From an uncultured Acidimicrobiales bacterium (GTDB taxonomy: Bacteria; Actinomycetota; Acidimicrobiia; Acidimicrobiales; SZUA-35), in NCBI GenBank assembly GCA_937976305.1, contig CALJSB010000040.1, positions 62,001-126,000 of the forward strand: a stretch of 64,000 bases of DNA, given 5' to 3'. Positions 9,329-19,511 of this stretch are shown in pieces. The translations under genes and the position numbers were made by a program. Numbering within the stretch: position 1 is the first letter of the stretch; each line of letters begins with the position of its first letter. Under the pieces are notes generated by a model. It searched no databases. It saw nothing but the letters and a program-made list of their open reading frames with translations, and was not told the DNA's origin.

Positions 9329-10288
9329 TCAGCTGGCGAGGTATTGGTCGGCCATTGACGACATCGTGGCGTGGAATTCCTCCATGCAACCGCCGATGAC
9401 GTCAGCGACCGGAGCGATCGAATCGATGCGGCCCATCACCTGTCCGGTCAGCGCAATGGCTCCTTCCATGTCGCCGCCGAAATAGAGCGACTGCGCATCG
9501 CCGAAGTCGCCGAACACGTTGTGCTCGGCGAACTGCAAGCTGGTGCTGCGCTCGGTCTTGATGGCTCGCAGGGCAGGGGAGTGGCGCTGGTTCAGAAAGA
9601 CCGTGTCGGTCTCGGCTCCGTCGACGATGGCGTTCTTCCAGTTGTCGTGCACCGGGCTTTCGAGGGCGGACACCATACGGGTGCCCATTTGCACCCCCTC
9701 CGCGCCGAGGGCGAAGGCCGCAGCCATCGAGGGGCCGTCAACGATGCCGCCAGCGGCCACGATCGGCACGTCCACCTTCGACCGGATCAGTGGCAACAAC
9801 ACCATCAGCGCGACGGGATCTGGATTCTTGAACCCCCCGCCCTCACCACCTTCGACCACAAGGCCATCAACGCCCGCTTCGACTGCCTTCAGTGCGCCTC
9901 GCAGGGTCGGCACAACGTGGAACACGGTGAGGCCGGCCTCTTTGAGCTGGCCGGTGTAGGCCTGGGGATTACCGGCTGAGGTCGTGACGAACCGCACGCC
10001 CTGATCGATCACGAAGTCGACGATCCCGGGATCACGGACAAACGCCTGGGCGATGTTCACCCCAAAGGGATTGTCAGTGAGATCGCGCATCTTGGCGATC
10101 TCTTCCTTCACCGCATCGAGCTCACCCGACGACGTTTCGATGATGCCGAGCCCACCGGCGTTCGACACGGCCGAAGCGAGTTGGCTCCTCGCGATCCATC
10201 CCATCGGTGCTTGCACGATCGGGTAGTCGACACCGAGCATCTCGGTGATGCGGTTGTTGATGGGGGAGGGCACTGAGGTTTCGGTCAC
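9329..10288 (-). CDS. Nitronate monooxygenase / FMN-dependent 2-nitropropane dioxygenase family
   Basis: YPIVQAPMGWIA, VVEGGEGGG, IVAAGGIVDG, GAEGVQMGTR. Confidence 0.9.
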   Translation of the reverse strand: MTETSVPSPINNRITEMLGVDYPIVQAPMGWIARSQLASAVSNAGGLGIIETSSGELDAVKEEIAKMRDLTDNPFGVNIAQAFVRDPGIVDFVIDQGVRFVTTSAGNPQAYTGQLKEAGLTVFHVVPTLRGALKAVEAGVDGLVVEGGEGGGFKNPDPVALMVLLPLIRSKVDVPIVAAGGIVDGPSMAAAFALGAEGVQMGTRMVSALESPVHDNWKNAIVDGAETDTVFLNQRHSPALRAIKTERSTSLQFAEHNVFGDFGDAQSLYFGGDMEGAIALTGQVMGRIDSIAPVADVIGGCMEEFHATMSSMADQYLAS

Positions 10289-10340
10289 GAGCCGAAGCTA
10301 GTGCTCAACGCAACGTCGCACCTCTCTCGCCGGTAGCGGT

Positions 10341-10988
10341 TCAGCTCATAAGGTCGGTCGTCAGCTCACCAAGGTCGAAGTGCCCCGCATTACCTTCGAT
10401 GCTGTTCAGATATCGAGCACAGTCCTCCGGCTCGATCGACCAGGTTTCGATCAGGCCATCGGTCATGACCTTCATGTAGCTGATGTCTGCCGGATTCACA
10501 TTCTCCGGCCGAACAGGCCGGGTGAAGGTCATCACGGGGGCGCCGTCCATCTCTGACAACAGCTCGAGCCGCCCGTAGGCCGTGTCGTGCAGGTTGAGCC
10601 ACCCGTCTACTGCGAGGGCGTCGAGATCAATCGGTGTGACCTCGTCGAGGCGGTTCTCTTGGCGAAAGAGATCTTCGAACTGGCCGAGGGTGATCCGCCA
10701 AGCCCGGCCGAGCACGGGAACATCCAGGTCGGGTTCACCATCGGGGTCGAGGAACGCGACACCTCCACCGCCCCAACGGGACGCGGAGCCAGCGAACATC
10801 ATCTTGCGGTTGATCTCACATGGACCGTTGCCCGTTGGCGGTGAGCTGTCGCGAGCGCCTGCCTGCTCTCGCTTGGTCACTGCGTAGGGGACGATGCCAC
10901 CTTCGAGGTAGGTGCGGAAGCGGGCGCTCGAAAGATTGGAGCCGTAAGCGGCGTACCAAACCGGTCGGTCGAGATCAGATGTGGTCAC
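10341..10988 (-). CDS. Gamma-glutamylcyclotransferase-like (AIG2-like) protein
   Basis: N-terminal VWYAAYGSNLSSARF motif. Confidence 0.65.
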   Translation of the reverse strand: MTTSDLDRPVWYAAYGSNLSSARFRTYLEGGIVPYAVTKREQAGARDSSPPTGNGPCEINRKMMFAGSASRWGGGGVAFLDPDGEPDLDVPVLGRAWRITLGQFEDLFRQENRLDEVTPIDLDALAVDGWLNLHDTAYGRLELLSEMDGAPVMTFTRPVRPENVNPADISYMKVMTDGLIETWSIEPEDCARYLNSIEGNAGHFDLGELTTDLMS

Positions 10989-11775
10989 GAGCGAATCTCA
11001 GCATGGCCCAACCGTCGTCATGGTGATGGTGAACCACGGCGAGTAATGCAAACAGGTCGCGCATCTCGTCGACCTGATCGGTGAGAAAGCCACTCACGAT
11101 GAGGGTCCCAGACACCCGTGCGGCGATGAGCGGTGCCAACGGTCGAAGATCGGCCAGCAGCATGTTTGCGACGACGGTGTCGAACTGGCCTGGGACAACC
11201 TCGAGCTCGCCGCAAACCAGCTCGATTGGGGATGAGCCGACAACACTGCGATTGGTGGCGACGTTTCGACGTGCGATCTCGACCGCATCAGCGTCGATGT
11301 CGAGGCCAGTAATCGAACTGGCGCCGAGTCGAGCGGCGCCAAGAGCGAGAACGCCGGTTCCCGTCCCGATATCGAGCACAGTCCCCAGCTCGCCGTTGGT
11401 GGTCAGTTCGTCGAGAGCCTCGAGGGCGAGCCGTGTGGTTGGATGAGCCCCGTGTCCGAAGGCGGTACCGACCTCGAGCGTCAGGGTCGCACCGGCCACC
11501 TCGACGACACTCGATTCGGTCACGGCCCAATCGGCTGTCGATACCGGCTCGACAAAGCCATCAAACCTCGCTGCGGCCGATTGGGCCGCAGCCAGGTCGG
11601 GGAACCCGGCCAACAGAGTTGTGGTGGTCGATGTTGCGTTTGATGTCGGTTGGTCCGATGGCGTGTCGTCTGATTCGCCGAGCTCTGCGACGCCGTTGGT
11701 GCCAGCATCCCAGAGCTCGGAGGCCACGAATTCTGCTTCATCAGCAGAAACCTCCAAGCGAACGATCCACGACAT
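10975..11775 (-). CDS. prmA: Ribosomal protein L11 methyltransferase-like (PrmA family)
   Basis: MSWIVRLEVSADEAEFVASELWDAG; AFGHGAHPTTRLALEAL; VLDIGTGTGVLALGAARLG. ATG at 11775 preferred over the ORF-track start at 11997. Confidence 0.85.
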   Translation of the reverse strand: MSWIVRLEVSADEAEFVASELWDAGTNGVAELGESDDTPSDQPTSNATSTTTTLLAGFPDLAAAQSAAARFDGFVEPVSTADWAVTESSVVEVAGATLTLEVGTAFGHGAHPTTRLALEALDELTTNGELGTVLDIGTGTGVLALGAARLGASSITGLDIDADAVEIARRNVATNRSVVGSSPIELVCGELEVVPGQFDTVVANMLLADLRPLAPLIAARVSGTLIVSGFLTDQVDEMRDLFALLAVVHHHHDDGWAMLRFARDHI

Positions 11776-11801
11776 CTCTCCGAAGATAGAGGCGCTCAGC
11801 C

Positions 11802-13784
11802 CTACGCGGTGTCGAAACTGCCGCCACCGAGGTGGTCGGCGAAGAACTCGTGGACGATCTCGAAGCGCTCGAGCCGATGTCGCGGCGAACCGTTTCGAGT
11901 GAGTTCGTGATTCTCCCCAGGGAACCGAACGAACGTGACGTTCAAGCCGTTTCGTCGATACGCAGCGAAGAGCTGTTCGCTCTGCTCGATCGGGCAACGC
12001 CAGTCTTCTTCGGAGTGGACGATGAGCGTCGGCGTCGTCACGTTGTTTGCGTAGGTGATTGGTGACTGGCGCTTGAGCCCGGCAACTCCGTTCTCACCCT
12101 CACCGTCGTTCGATGCATCCACGAGCATGTCGCCGAAAAATCCGCCGATGTCGCTCGTCCCTTCGAAGCTCTCCCAGTTGGAGACGCAACGCTCAACGAG
12201 CGCTGCCCGATAGCGATCGGTGTGCCCGATCGCCCATGCGGTCATGAAGCCCCCGTAGCTTCCACCACCAATTCCCACTCTGTTTTCATCCACTTCCGGC
12301 AGGCTGATCAGGTGGTCGCTCATGGCGGTGACGTCTTGCCAATCGATCGTGCCGAGACGGCCCTTCACCGACGAAGCCCAGGCTTCGCCATAGCCGTCTG
12401 ATCCGCGGGGATTGCCGCCGATCACCGTGTAACCCGTAGAGGCCGCGATCTGAAACTCATCGAAGAAGCCGTAGCCGTAGGTGAACATTGGCCCGCCGTG
12501 GATGTAATGAAGGGCCGGTCCGGGTGCGTCAGCTGATGGCTGACGAACCGCACTCGGCGGCGGTCGGAAGACAAACGCCTCGACCTCGACGCCGTCGGTG
12601 GAACGCAGCGACACCACCTCGGGCTCGACCAAGTCAAGTGAAGCGAGCAGGTCGCCGTTCAGAGAGAGAAGCGTGGTTGGCACACCGTCCGTGAACTCCC
12701 ACAGCTCCGCGGGCTTCGTCGGTGACGACACGGCGGCGATGATGGACCCTGCGCTGGTCACATCAAAGGACGAGATCACCACTGGGCCATCAGCCACCGT
12801 GGTGAGTGATCCATCGGTGAGGTCGTATCGATCGACGGTGACCGCCCCGCCGTGAATGCCCGGCAGGTAGATCTCGTTCGAGCGTGCGGTTGGCGCTCTC
12901 CCGGGGCCGACGAGGGAGCTCGAGTTGACGTCATGAGGGCCGATCACCTCTGGTGCGGCATCTCCTGCCGGATCGAGCACGTGAGGCCGAAGTAGACGGA
13001 TCTCATTGGCTGCGGGGTCGCCCAGCACAAGTGGCCGACCATCGCTTGTCCATCCCGTCTGTCCCCAACGACCCGCAGCCGTCAGCACCTTGTGGTCACC
13101 GCCGGCGACCGGGATCGACAAAACAACCGTTGCACCCGTGAGGTCCGCATCGTCTTCTAGGCCAGCAGTGCAGAGAACGGTTGTGGCATCTGGTGACACG
13201 CTGATGCCGTTGTGGTCGGTGTCGATTGTCGTGAGGGTCGTGATCGCAGCGTTGTCGAGGTTGATGCGGAACACGTGCAAGCGTCGGTCGTGGGTCCAAC
13301 CGCGAGCATTGAAGCGGTAGTCGACGCGGCGAATGACCCGAGGTCGTCTCTCGAGCTCGTCTTGCTCGACTCCTACTTGGTCGAGCGGGCGTCGAGGGGC
13401 TGTTGCGATGAGATGATGGTCGCCGGCCCAGATGAGGCCGCGAACACCATCCTCGAACCCCTCGATCACGGTGACGTCGCCGGTGGCGATCTCGACGGTT
13501 GCTGGGTGCGGGGCGCCGCCGATCTCACGGCGCAGAAACGACAATCGAGTGCCGCCTGGCGAAACAGCGATGCCGCTGTCGCTGTGGCCGTCAGTCAGCT
13601 GGCGGGTGGCTCCATCGGCTTCCCGCACGTGGATGCACGAGCGGTTCTCGTCCGTCTCGAGATCGGGCCACGTGATGGTGTAGGCGACTCGATCGTCGGA
13701 CAACGCAACGACCTCGCCGACGGCCCGAAGGTCGAACAAATCGATTGGTGTGATGGGTCGACGGAGCGACGCACTCGATGTCAT
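11802..13784 (-). CDS. S9 family prolyl oligopeptidase / acylaminoacyl-peptidase
   Basis: C-terminal alpha/beta hydrolase with GGGSYGGFMTAWAIGHTDRY and HSEEDWRCPIEQSEQLF; beta-propeller N-terminal half. Confidence 0.9.
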   Translation of the reverse strand: MTSSASLRRPITPIDLFDLRAVGEVVALSDDRVAYTITWPDLETDENRSCIHVREADGATRQLTDGHSDSGIAVSPGGTRLSFLRREIGGAPHPATVEIATGDVTVIEGFEDGVRGLIWAGDHHLIATAPRRPLDQVGVEQDELERRPRVIRRVDYRFNARGWTHDRRLHVFRINLDNAAITTLTTIDTDHNGISVSPDATTVLCTAGLEDDADLTGATVVLSIPVAGGDHKVLTAAGRWGQTGWTSDGRPLVLGDPAANEIRLLRPHVLDPAGDAAPEVIGPHDVNSSSLVGPGRAPTARSNEIYLPGIHGGAVTVDRYDLTDGSLTTVADGPVVISSFDVTSAGSIIAAVSSPTKPAELWEFTDGVPTTLLSLNGDLLASLDLVEPEVVSLRSTDGVEVEAFVFRPPPSAVRQPSADAPGPALHYIHGGPMFTYGYGFFDEFQIAASTGYTVIGGNPRGSDGYGEAWASSVKGRLGTIDWQDVTAMSDHLISLPEVDENRVGIGGGSYGGFMTAWAIGHTDRYRAALVERCVSNWESFEGTSDIGGFFGDMLVDASNDGEGENGVAGLKRQSPITYANNVTTPTLIVHSEEDWRCPIEQSEQLFAAYRRNGLNVTFVRFPGENHELTRNGSPRHRLERFEIVHEFFADHLGGGSFDTA

Positions 13785-13866
13785 GAGCGGACCGTAGCCG
13801 GACCAACCCATGCCTCATTGCGGACTCTGTGGACGAACCCCGGCCCCGATGGCGGAGACGCTCAGA

Positions 13867-14454
13867 TCAGCGGTTGAGCGCGAGTTCGAACGATGCGCCG
13901 CCCCACCCGCTGATCTGATCTCGACCCTCGATGGTGACGGTGGTGACATCATCGGGAATCGAGATGCCGCTCTCGGAACGGGTGAAGGGCTGCTCGTTCG
14001 CATGGTCGTGGGTGAGAACTCGGATGCCGTACTCGGTGCCATCGGGTCCCACAACACGCCAGGCGTCTGCATACCGCTCGGGTGTGTCGTACGGCGAGCT
14101 CAGGGTTGCGTTGACCGTCCATGTGCCGTCGGCTTCGAGCGTTGCTGTGGCATCAATGACATCGGGAAAAAGCTCCTCGCTGGAGTCCGGCTCGTCGGCC
14201 TGTTCGTCTTCTGGCTCAGCAGACGTTTCGTCGGCTGGCTCAGCGTCGGGCGCATCATCGGGCTCAGCTGTCGTTGTCGGCTCGTCGGCCTCGGTGTTGT
14301 CGGCCGGCTCAGCGGTTGTTGTTGTCTCCGAGGCCTGTGAAGTGGCCGTGGCCGCCCCATCTTCAGATCCGTCGCTGCCGCACGCAGTGGCGACCAGGGC
14401 GAGGGCTAGGGCGATGGTGACTCCGGGAAGCAGTCGATGACGTCGTGTATCCAT
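13867..14454 (-). CDS. Secreted lipoprotein with Thr/Glu/Ala-rich linker
   Basis: MDTRRHRLLPGVTIALALALVATACGSDG lipobox, low-complexity TTTAEP/DEPTTT linker. Confidence 0.75.
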   Translation of the reverse strand: MDTRRHRLLPGVTIALALALVATACGSDGSEDGAATATSQASETTTTAEPADNTEADEPTTTAEPDDAPDAEPADETSAEPEDEQADEPDSSEELFPDVIDATATLEADGTWTVNATLSSPYDTPERYADAWRVVGPDGTEYGIRVLTHDHANEQPFTRSESGISIPDDVTTVTIEGRDQISGWGGASFELALNR

Positions 14455-15470
14455 TGCAGAACTCCAACCTTTCTCTCTGCTGGAGTCTTCCCCAAACGGA
14501 CAACGATGAGGTCGCGGGCGGGCACAACAACGGTGTACTGACCCTCATAGCCATGGCACGCGAAGCCCCCACTGGAGTCATCCCACAACCACCAGTGGCT
14601 GCCGTAAAAGAAGTCTTCGTCAACGGGAACATCCACTGGCCGACGGGCGAGGTCGACCCACCCCTCGGGGAGGAGGCGTTCCCCCGCCCAACACCCATCC
14701 CGGAGATACAGGTGGCCGAAGCGGGCGAAGTCACGGGCGGTCGCGTAAAGGAACGACGAGCCGATGAAGGTGCCTGCATCGTCGAATCGTGGATCAGCGC
14801 TTCTCATGCCAAGTGGTCCGAAGAGCCGCTCGTCGAGATAGCGGCGAACGGCAACCTGGCCGCCCAAAACATCGGTGCAGATCTTGGCAACGATGTTCGT
14901 TGTGCCACTCGAATAGCTGAATACCGAACCGGGAGCGTCATTGAGTGGCTGGTTGATCGCGTAGTCGGCAACATCGGCTTGGCCGGCGCCGAACAGCATC
15001 TCGATCACGTCTGAGACTTGGTCGTCGACGTAGTCCTCGTTGAACGACAGACCGCTCGTCATCGCAAGCAGCTGGCGAAGAGTGATCGCCGCCCGGTCAT
15101 CGTCGGCCCATTCGGCGATCGGAGCCCGCGCATCGATGTCGATCAACCCATCGAAGGTCAACAAACCAACCAATGCGTGGGTGACGCTCTTGGCCATCGA
15201 CCATGAGATCAGTGTTTCGTCCTTCGAGGCGGTTGGCCCGTAGTCCTCGATCACGAGTCGACCTCGGTGAATCACCAGCGATGCCAACATCAGGTCGGTG
15301 GCCGGGTCGGGCTCAGCTCCGTCAGTCCCAAAGGCGCCATCGAACAGGCTGTTCAGCTCGACAGCATCGACGTCGGCCGACGGTGGTGATGCTGGCCACG
15401 CTTCAGTGGGCCACGGGGTGGCTGTTGGCTGGGCGGGGAGTGGGTCGAAGCGGGTTGGACGGAGCGCCAT
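14406..15470 (-). CDS. Serine hydrolase, beta-lactamase/class C family
   Basis: SMAKSVTHALVG (SxxK), YSSGTTN (YxN-like), HGYEGQ. Confidence 0.88.
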   Translation of the reverse strand: MALRPTRFDPLPAQPTATPWPTEAWPASPPSADVDAVELNSLFDGAFGTDGAEPDPATDLMLASLVIHRGRLVIEDYGPTASKDETLISWSMAKSVTHALVGLLTFDGLIDIDARAPIAEWADDDRAAITLRQLLAMTSGLSFNEDYVDDQVSDVIEMLFGAGQADVADYAINQPLNDAPGSVFSYSSGTTNIVAKICTDVLGGQVAVRRYLDERLFGPLGMRSADPRFDDAGTFIGSSFLYATARDFARFGHLYLRDGCWAGERLLPEGWVDLARRPVDVPVDEDFFYGSHWWLWDDSSGGFACHGYEGQYTVVVPARDLIVVRLGKTPAERKVGVLQWIHDVIDCFPESPSP

Positions 15471-16880
15471 CTAGTCGACGATGTCGAGCTCGAGGCTGCG
15501 CTTGTTGGTGTCGACCGACACGAGTTTCACCCGCAGCTCCTGGGCGAGCTCGAGCCCATCAGGCTCGACGTTCGCAACGATCGCTGGCTCGCAGATCTGC
15601 AGGGTCGCCCGGCCTCGCTTCTCGTTGAGGTCGACGACGAACCCGTCGAACGTCGAGCCCACCTGCGGTTCGAGCACCATGGTCTCTGCGAAGTTGATCA
15701 TCGAGCGCTCGAGCGCCGACTCCTTGGATTTCGCCCGACCCATCAGTGACGGCAGTTCTTCGAGGGCCTCGACGGCCCACGTCGGTGGCTCGTCACCGGC
15801 ATACAGGGCGAGCAGAATCTCGTTGCCGAAACGATCGACCAAGCGTCTGAGCGGGGCGGTGACATGGGCATAGATCGAAGCGATGGCCCCGTGTTCTGCG
15901 TACTCCGGCTGTTCTCCGTTGAATCCGAGATACCCGGCTCCCCGAAAAGATCGAGCGGCTTGGAGGAGAAACGCGTTCGTCGTTGCATCAGTCGGTTCGA
16001 TTGAGCGAACGAAGTCCGGATACTCGACATGATCTGGCCAATCGACGCCAAGAGCCTTGGCCTGCCGACGCAGCCGTCGAAGATCCTGTTTGCGAGTTGG
16101 GGGAAGCGTGCGAAGGATGCCGACGCTCGCCTCATACATGGTGGTGCCGGCCACGATCCCGGTGAGCAGTGAGATCTGAGCGTTCCAGTTCTCGACCGGC
16201 ATCGATGAGTCGTATTCCAGCGAGTAGACGCCGTCGGTTTCGGTGACCTCCTGCGACGGCAGGTTGAGGCTCACGCCGCCACGGGCCGCTTCTTGTTGTT
16301 GGCGAAGGGTGCCGACTTCTTTGAGGAGCACCAACATCTCGTCGTTGTTGTCGATGCGGCTTTGTGCTTCGGAGTACGGAATGGCTTCACGAACTTGAAC
16401 GGTCGCTCGCTCAAACGACGAGTCGACCGGCATGCCGGTTGCGTCCAAGTCGATCGTCCAGAGAAGTGCGGGTTTCACCGTGCCGGCCAGCAGGCTGGCC
16501 CTGTCCTCAGAGATCACTGGTGGGTGGAGCGGTGTCCGAGTGTCGGGGCTGTAGAGCGTCGTGCCCCGGCTACGAGCCTCGAGGTCAATCACGCCGCCTG
16601 GCTCAACGAACGTGCCAACATCAGCGATGGCGTAGAACACCCGGTAGCCATCGCCGCGTCTCTCAGCGGCAAATGCCTGATCAAGATCGGTGGCGCCGGG
16701 CGGGTCGATGGCAATGAACGGGATGTCGAGCGCATCGCGTCGGCCTGAGTCGTCTGCTGTGCTTGCCTCAGCGGCATCAAGCACGACTTGAGGAAATGCC
16801 GCGGGCACGTCGAGTTCGTCGCGGATCTGGGCGAAGCCTTGTTCAAAGGCGGACGGGGCTCGGAGTCTGATGGGCGCCAT
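15471..16880 (-). CDS. RNB-domain exoribonuclease (RNase II/R family)
   Basis: FIAIDPPGATDLDQAF, YAIADVGTFV, YAHVTAPLRRLVDRFGNEI. Confidence 0.92.
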   Translation of the reverse strand: MAPIRLRAPSAFEQGFAQIRDELDVPAAFPQVVLDAAEASTADDSGRRDALDIPFIAIDPPGATDLDQAFAAERRGDGYRVFYAIADVGTFVEPGGVIDLEARSRGTTLYSPDTRTPLHPPVISEDRASLLAGTVKPALLWTIDLDATGMPVDSSFERATVQVREAIPYSEAQSRIDNNDEMLVLLKEVGTLRQQQEAARGGVSLNLPSQEVTETDGVYSLEYDSSMPVENWNAQISLLTGIVAGTTMYEASVGILRTLPPTRKQDLRRLRRQAKALGVDWPDHVEYPDFVRSIEPTDATTNAFLLQAARSFRGAGYLGFNGEQPEYAEHGAIASIYAHVTAPLRRLVDRFGNEILLALYAGDEPPTWAVEALEELPSLMGRAKSKESALERSMINFAETMVLEPQVGSTFDGFVVDLNEKRGRATLQICEPAIVANVEPDGLELAQELRVKLVSVDTNKRSLELDIVD

Positions 16881-16941
16881 TGCTGTGTGAACCTAGTCGC
16901 GCCCAGTTGTGTTCCTTGACCAGTTGATTCCGTTGATCTGC

Positions 16942-17799
16942 CTACGTCGGTTGAGAGCCGTAGAGACCGAGCGACTCGGCCAGATCGTCAGAGGTCTTGT
17001 AGGTCTCATCACGGCCGGGGAACGCCCCGCTGCGCACGTCGGAGGTGTAATTGGTCAACGATTCGACCTGGTCCTCGAAGGCCGTGCCGTAGCGGCGGAC
17101 AAAGCGAGGTTTGAACCGATTCTCGAGGCCGATCACGTCGTGGTAGACGAGGACCTGTCCATCGGTCTTTGGTCCGGCCCCGATGCCGATCACAGGGATG
17201 TCGACCGCATCGGTGATCATTTGCCCGGCAATGTCGGGCACGCCCTCGACGACCAGGGCGAAACATCCTGCGGCTTGCAGGCCTTTGGCTGCCGCGATGG
17301 TTCGGCGCACGTCGTGAGCATCGCGAGCTTGAATTTTGAAGCCGCCCATGACGTTTGCCGACTGTGGCGTGAGCCCCACGTGGCCGATCACAGGAATCTC
17401 AGCTGCTCGAATCGCTTCGATCATCTTGATCCGCTTGCGGCCTCCCTCGACCTTCACGCATTGGGCGCCGGCGCGAATAAGGGTGGCGGCGTTGCGGACG
17501 GTCTCCTCGACTGAGACGTGGAAGCTCATCCAGGGCATGTCACCAATGATGAGCGGCGCCGGTTTGGCTCGGGCCACCGCGGCGACGTGATGAGCCATGT
17601 CGTCAACCGTGACTTGAAGGGTGTCGTCGTAGCCGAGCACCACCATGGCAACGCTGTCGCCGACGAGGATCATGTCGACGCCTGCGGCATCAGCGACTCG
17701 GGCCGATGGAGCGTCGTAGGCGGTCACCATCACGAGGGGTTTGGCGCCGTTGGCAACCTTTGACGCTTCGATCTGGGGAACCGTGACGTTGCTACTCAC
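16942..17799 (-). CDS. panB: 3-methyl-2-oxobutanoate hydroxymethyltransferase
   Basis: VMVTAYDAPSARVADAAGVDMILVGDSVAMVVLGYDDT; GHVGLTPQS. Confidence 0.96.
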   Translation of the reverse strand: MSSNVTVPQIEASKVANGAKPLVMVTAYDAPSARVADAAGVDMILVGDSVAMVVLGYDDTLQVTVDDMAHHVAAVARAKPAPLIIGDMPWMSFHVSVEETVRNAATLIRAGAQCVKVEGGRKRIKMIEAIRAAEIPVIGHVGLTPQSANVMGGFKIQARDAHDVRRTIAAAKGLQAAGCFALVVEGVPDIAGQMITDAVDIPVIGIGAGPKTDGQVLVYHDVIGLENRFKPRFVRRYGTAFEDQVESLTNYTSDVRSGAFPGRDETYKTSDDLAESLGLYGSQPT

Positions 17800-17852
17800 G
17801 AAAGCTGGTGTCCTTCTTGGTGCTCGACGCTTGTTGGTCGAGGTCTGCTTGC

Positions 17853-18719
17853 TCAGCTGGTTGGGGTAATGGTGGCACCGACGTTGTCGATCAGTCGAGG
17901 CCGTCCAACCTGCGCCGCAATCATGAGGCGAATCTCGCCGGTGAGTTGGTCTGGAGTCTCGAGTGTCGCGGCATCGACCGCTGCGGCGTAATCGAGCTCG
18001 ACGAGGGGCTCTTCTTTGATGAATCCCGTCATGACGCGCACAACCGCCACGGGATCGGTTGCGCCATGGTCGATGGCGGCTAAGCCCGCGCCGAGGGCCC
18101 GACGCAGCACGGGCGCCGCCGCGCGCTGCTCAGGGTCGAGGTAGCTGTTGCGGCTCGACATGGCGAGGCCGTCCTGTTCGCGCACGATCGGGCAACCGAT
18201 CACCTCGACGGGGATCGACAAGTCGGCCACCATGCGTCGAATCACGGCGAGCTGTTGGAAGTCTTTCTCGCCGAAGTAGGCCCTTGACGGGCCGGCAATG
18301 TTGAACAGCTTGGTCACAACGGTGGCGACGCCAGCAAAGTGGGTTGGTCTGGTCGCCCCTTCCCAACGAGAAGAAATCTCCTCGACGCTCACCGTCGTCA
18401 GCACCGGGCCGCCGGGGTACATCTCTTCGACGTCGGGGACGCAGAGGATGTCGACCCCGCTCTCCTCCGCCAGAACCGCATCGGCCTCGAGGTCTCGCGG
18501 ATAGTCGTCGAGGTCTTCCTCCTCGGCGAATTGGAGAGGGTTGACGAAGATGCTGGCCATCACGACGTCGTTGTCGCCTGCTGCTGCTCGCATGAGCGAG
18601 GCGTGACCATCGTGGAGAAACCCCATCGTTGGCACGAAGCCAACACGCAGGCCGTCGGAGCGCGCTTCGTCGAGCCGGCGGCGGGTCTCATCGATGGTGG
18701 TGATGATGTCGAGAGCCAT
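17853..18719 (-). CDS. panC: Pantoate--beta-alanine ligase
   Basis: GFVPTMGFLHDGHASLMRAA, FVNPLQFAEEEDLDDYPRDLEAD, FGEKDFQQLAVIRRMVADL. Start at 18719; the 429-aa track ORF is over-extended. Confidence 0.95.
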   Translation of the reverse strand: MALDIITTIDETRRRLDEARSDGLRVGFVPTMGFLHDGHASLMRAAAGDNDVVMASIFVNPLQFAEEEDLDDYPRDLEADAVLAEESGVDILCVPDVEEMYPGGPVLTTVSVEEISSRWEGATRPTHFAGVATVVTKLFNIAGPSRAYFGEKDFQQLAVIRRMVADLSIPVEVIGCPIVREQDGLAMSSRNSYLDPEQRAAAPVLRRALGAGLAAIDHGATDPVAVVRVMTGFIKEEPLVELDYAAAVDAATLETPDQLTGEIRLMIAAQVGRPRLIDNVGATITPTS

Positions 18720-18720
18720 G

Positions 18721-19470
18721 TCAGTCGCCTGGGTAGTGGTCGAGGTGCGCAGGCCAAGGGTGGCCAGCGAGATCAGCTGCAGCTTTGGCCGCGGCCCGGT
18801 AGAGCTGGTGCTCAGCCTGTGGCAGTGAATCGAGATGCGACTCGATGGTTTCCCAATCGGCACGTGAGGCGGGGCCTGTGAGGGCTGTCGCCGCACCCGA
18901 GCTTCGCACGTTGTCGAGCGCTGCTGCCGCCATGTCGAAGAATGGTTCGGGCGGAGCCCCGATGTGGTGCGCGAGCCGTTCGACCTGCGCGCAGAGGGCG
19001 ACGAGATGGTTGGCGGCGATGCTCGCCGCGGCGTGGTAGGCGGCGCGATCGCCATCGTCGACGGTGAAGCTGGTGCCGCCGAGCGCATCGACGAGTTCGA
19101 CGGCGCTCGGATCGCCACTGACCGCGAAGGCGCATGAGTCAAGCAGACGCGCTGCTCCCCGTTCAGGATCTTGCAGCGACATCAGGGGGTGAAGGGAGGC
19201 CCGTCGAGCATGGGGGGCGAGAACGTCAAGCGTCCGAGAGCCCGAAAGGTGCGCGATCACTCCTTCGCCAGGCTTCACGGCCGCTGCAACCTCTGCGATG
19301 ACGTCATCGGGCACGGCGATGACGAGCACGTCGGTTCCCTCGAGCGCGGTGGTCGGATCGCAGTTCCGGTCAAGCAGGTCGACAGTGAGGCCAACAGTGC
19401 GAAGCGCTCGCGCCAGCGAGCCACCGGCCCGGCCTGATCCGATGATACGGACGCTGTGCTCGTTGGTCAT
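18721..19470 (-). CDS. Rossmann-like / DUF2520 protein (NADP oxidoreductase-like, pantothenate-linked)
   Basis: RIIGSGRAGGSLARALRTVG; VLVIAVPDDVIAEVAAAV; LHPLMSLQ; adjacent to panC/panB. Confidence 0.85.
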   Translation of the reverse strand: MTNEHSVRIIGSGRAGGSLARALRTVGLTVDLLDRNCDPTTALEGTDVLVIAVPDDVIAEVAAAVKPGEGVIAHLSGSRTLDVLAPHARRASLHPLMSLQDPERGAARLLDSCAFAVSGDPSAVELVDALGGTSFTVDDGDRAAYHAAASIAANHLVALCAQVERLAHHIGAPPEPFFDMAAAALDNVRSSGAATALTGPASRADWETIESHLDSLPQAEHQLYRAAAKAAADLAGHPWPAHLDHYPGD

Positions 19471-19511
19471 GAAGGCTGCTTGGTCATGAAGGCTGCTTGG
19501 TCATGGAAGCT
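19463..19511 (-). repeat. 17-bp tandem repeat (about 2.8 units) carrying stop/start codons at the MarR-DUF2520 junction
   Basis: TTGGTCATGAAGGCTGC at 19463-19479 and 19480-19496, then TTGGTCATGGAAGCTG. Confidence 0.95.

Noticed and set aside
18720-19142. N-terminal extension of the 429-aa panC ORF
   Set aside because: Out-of-frame read of DUF2520 coding sequence; canonical PanC start MALDIITTIDETRRRL at 18719.
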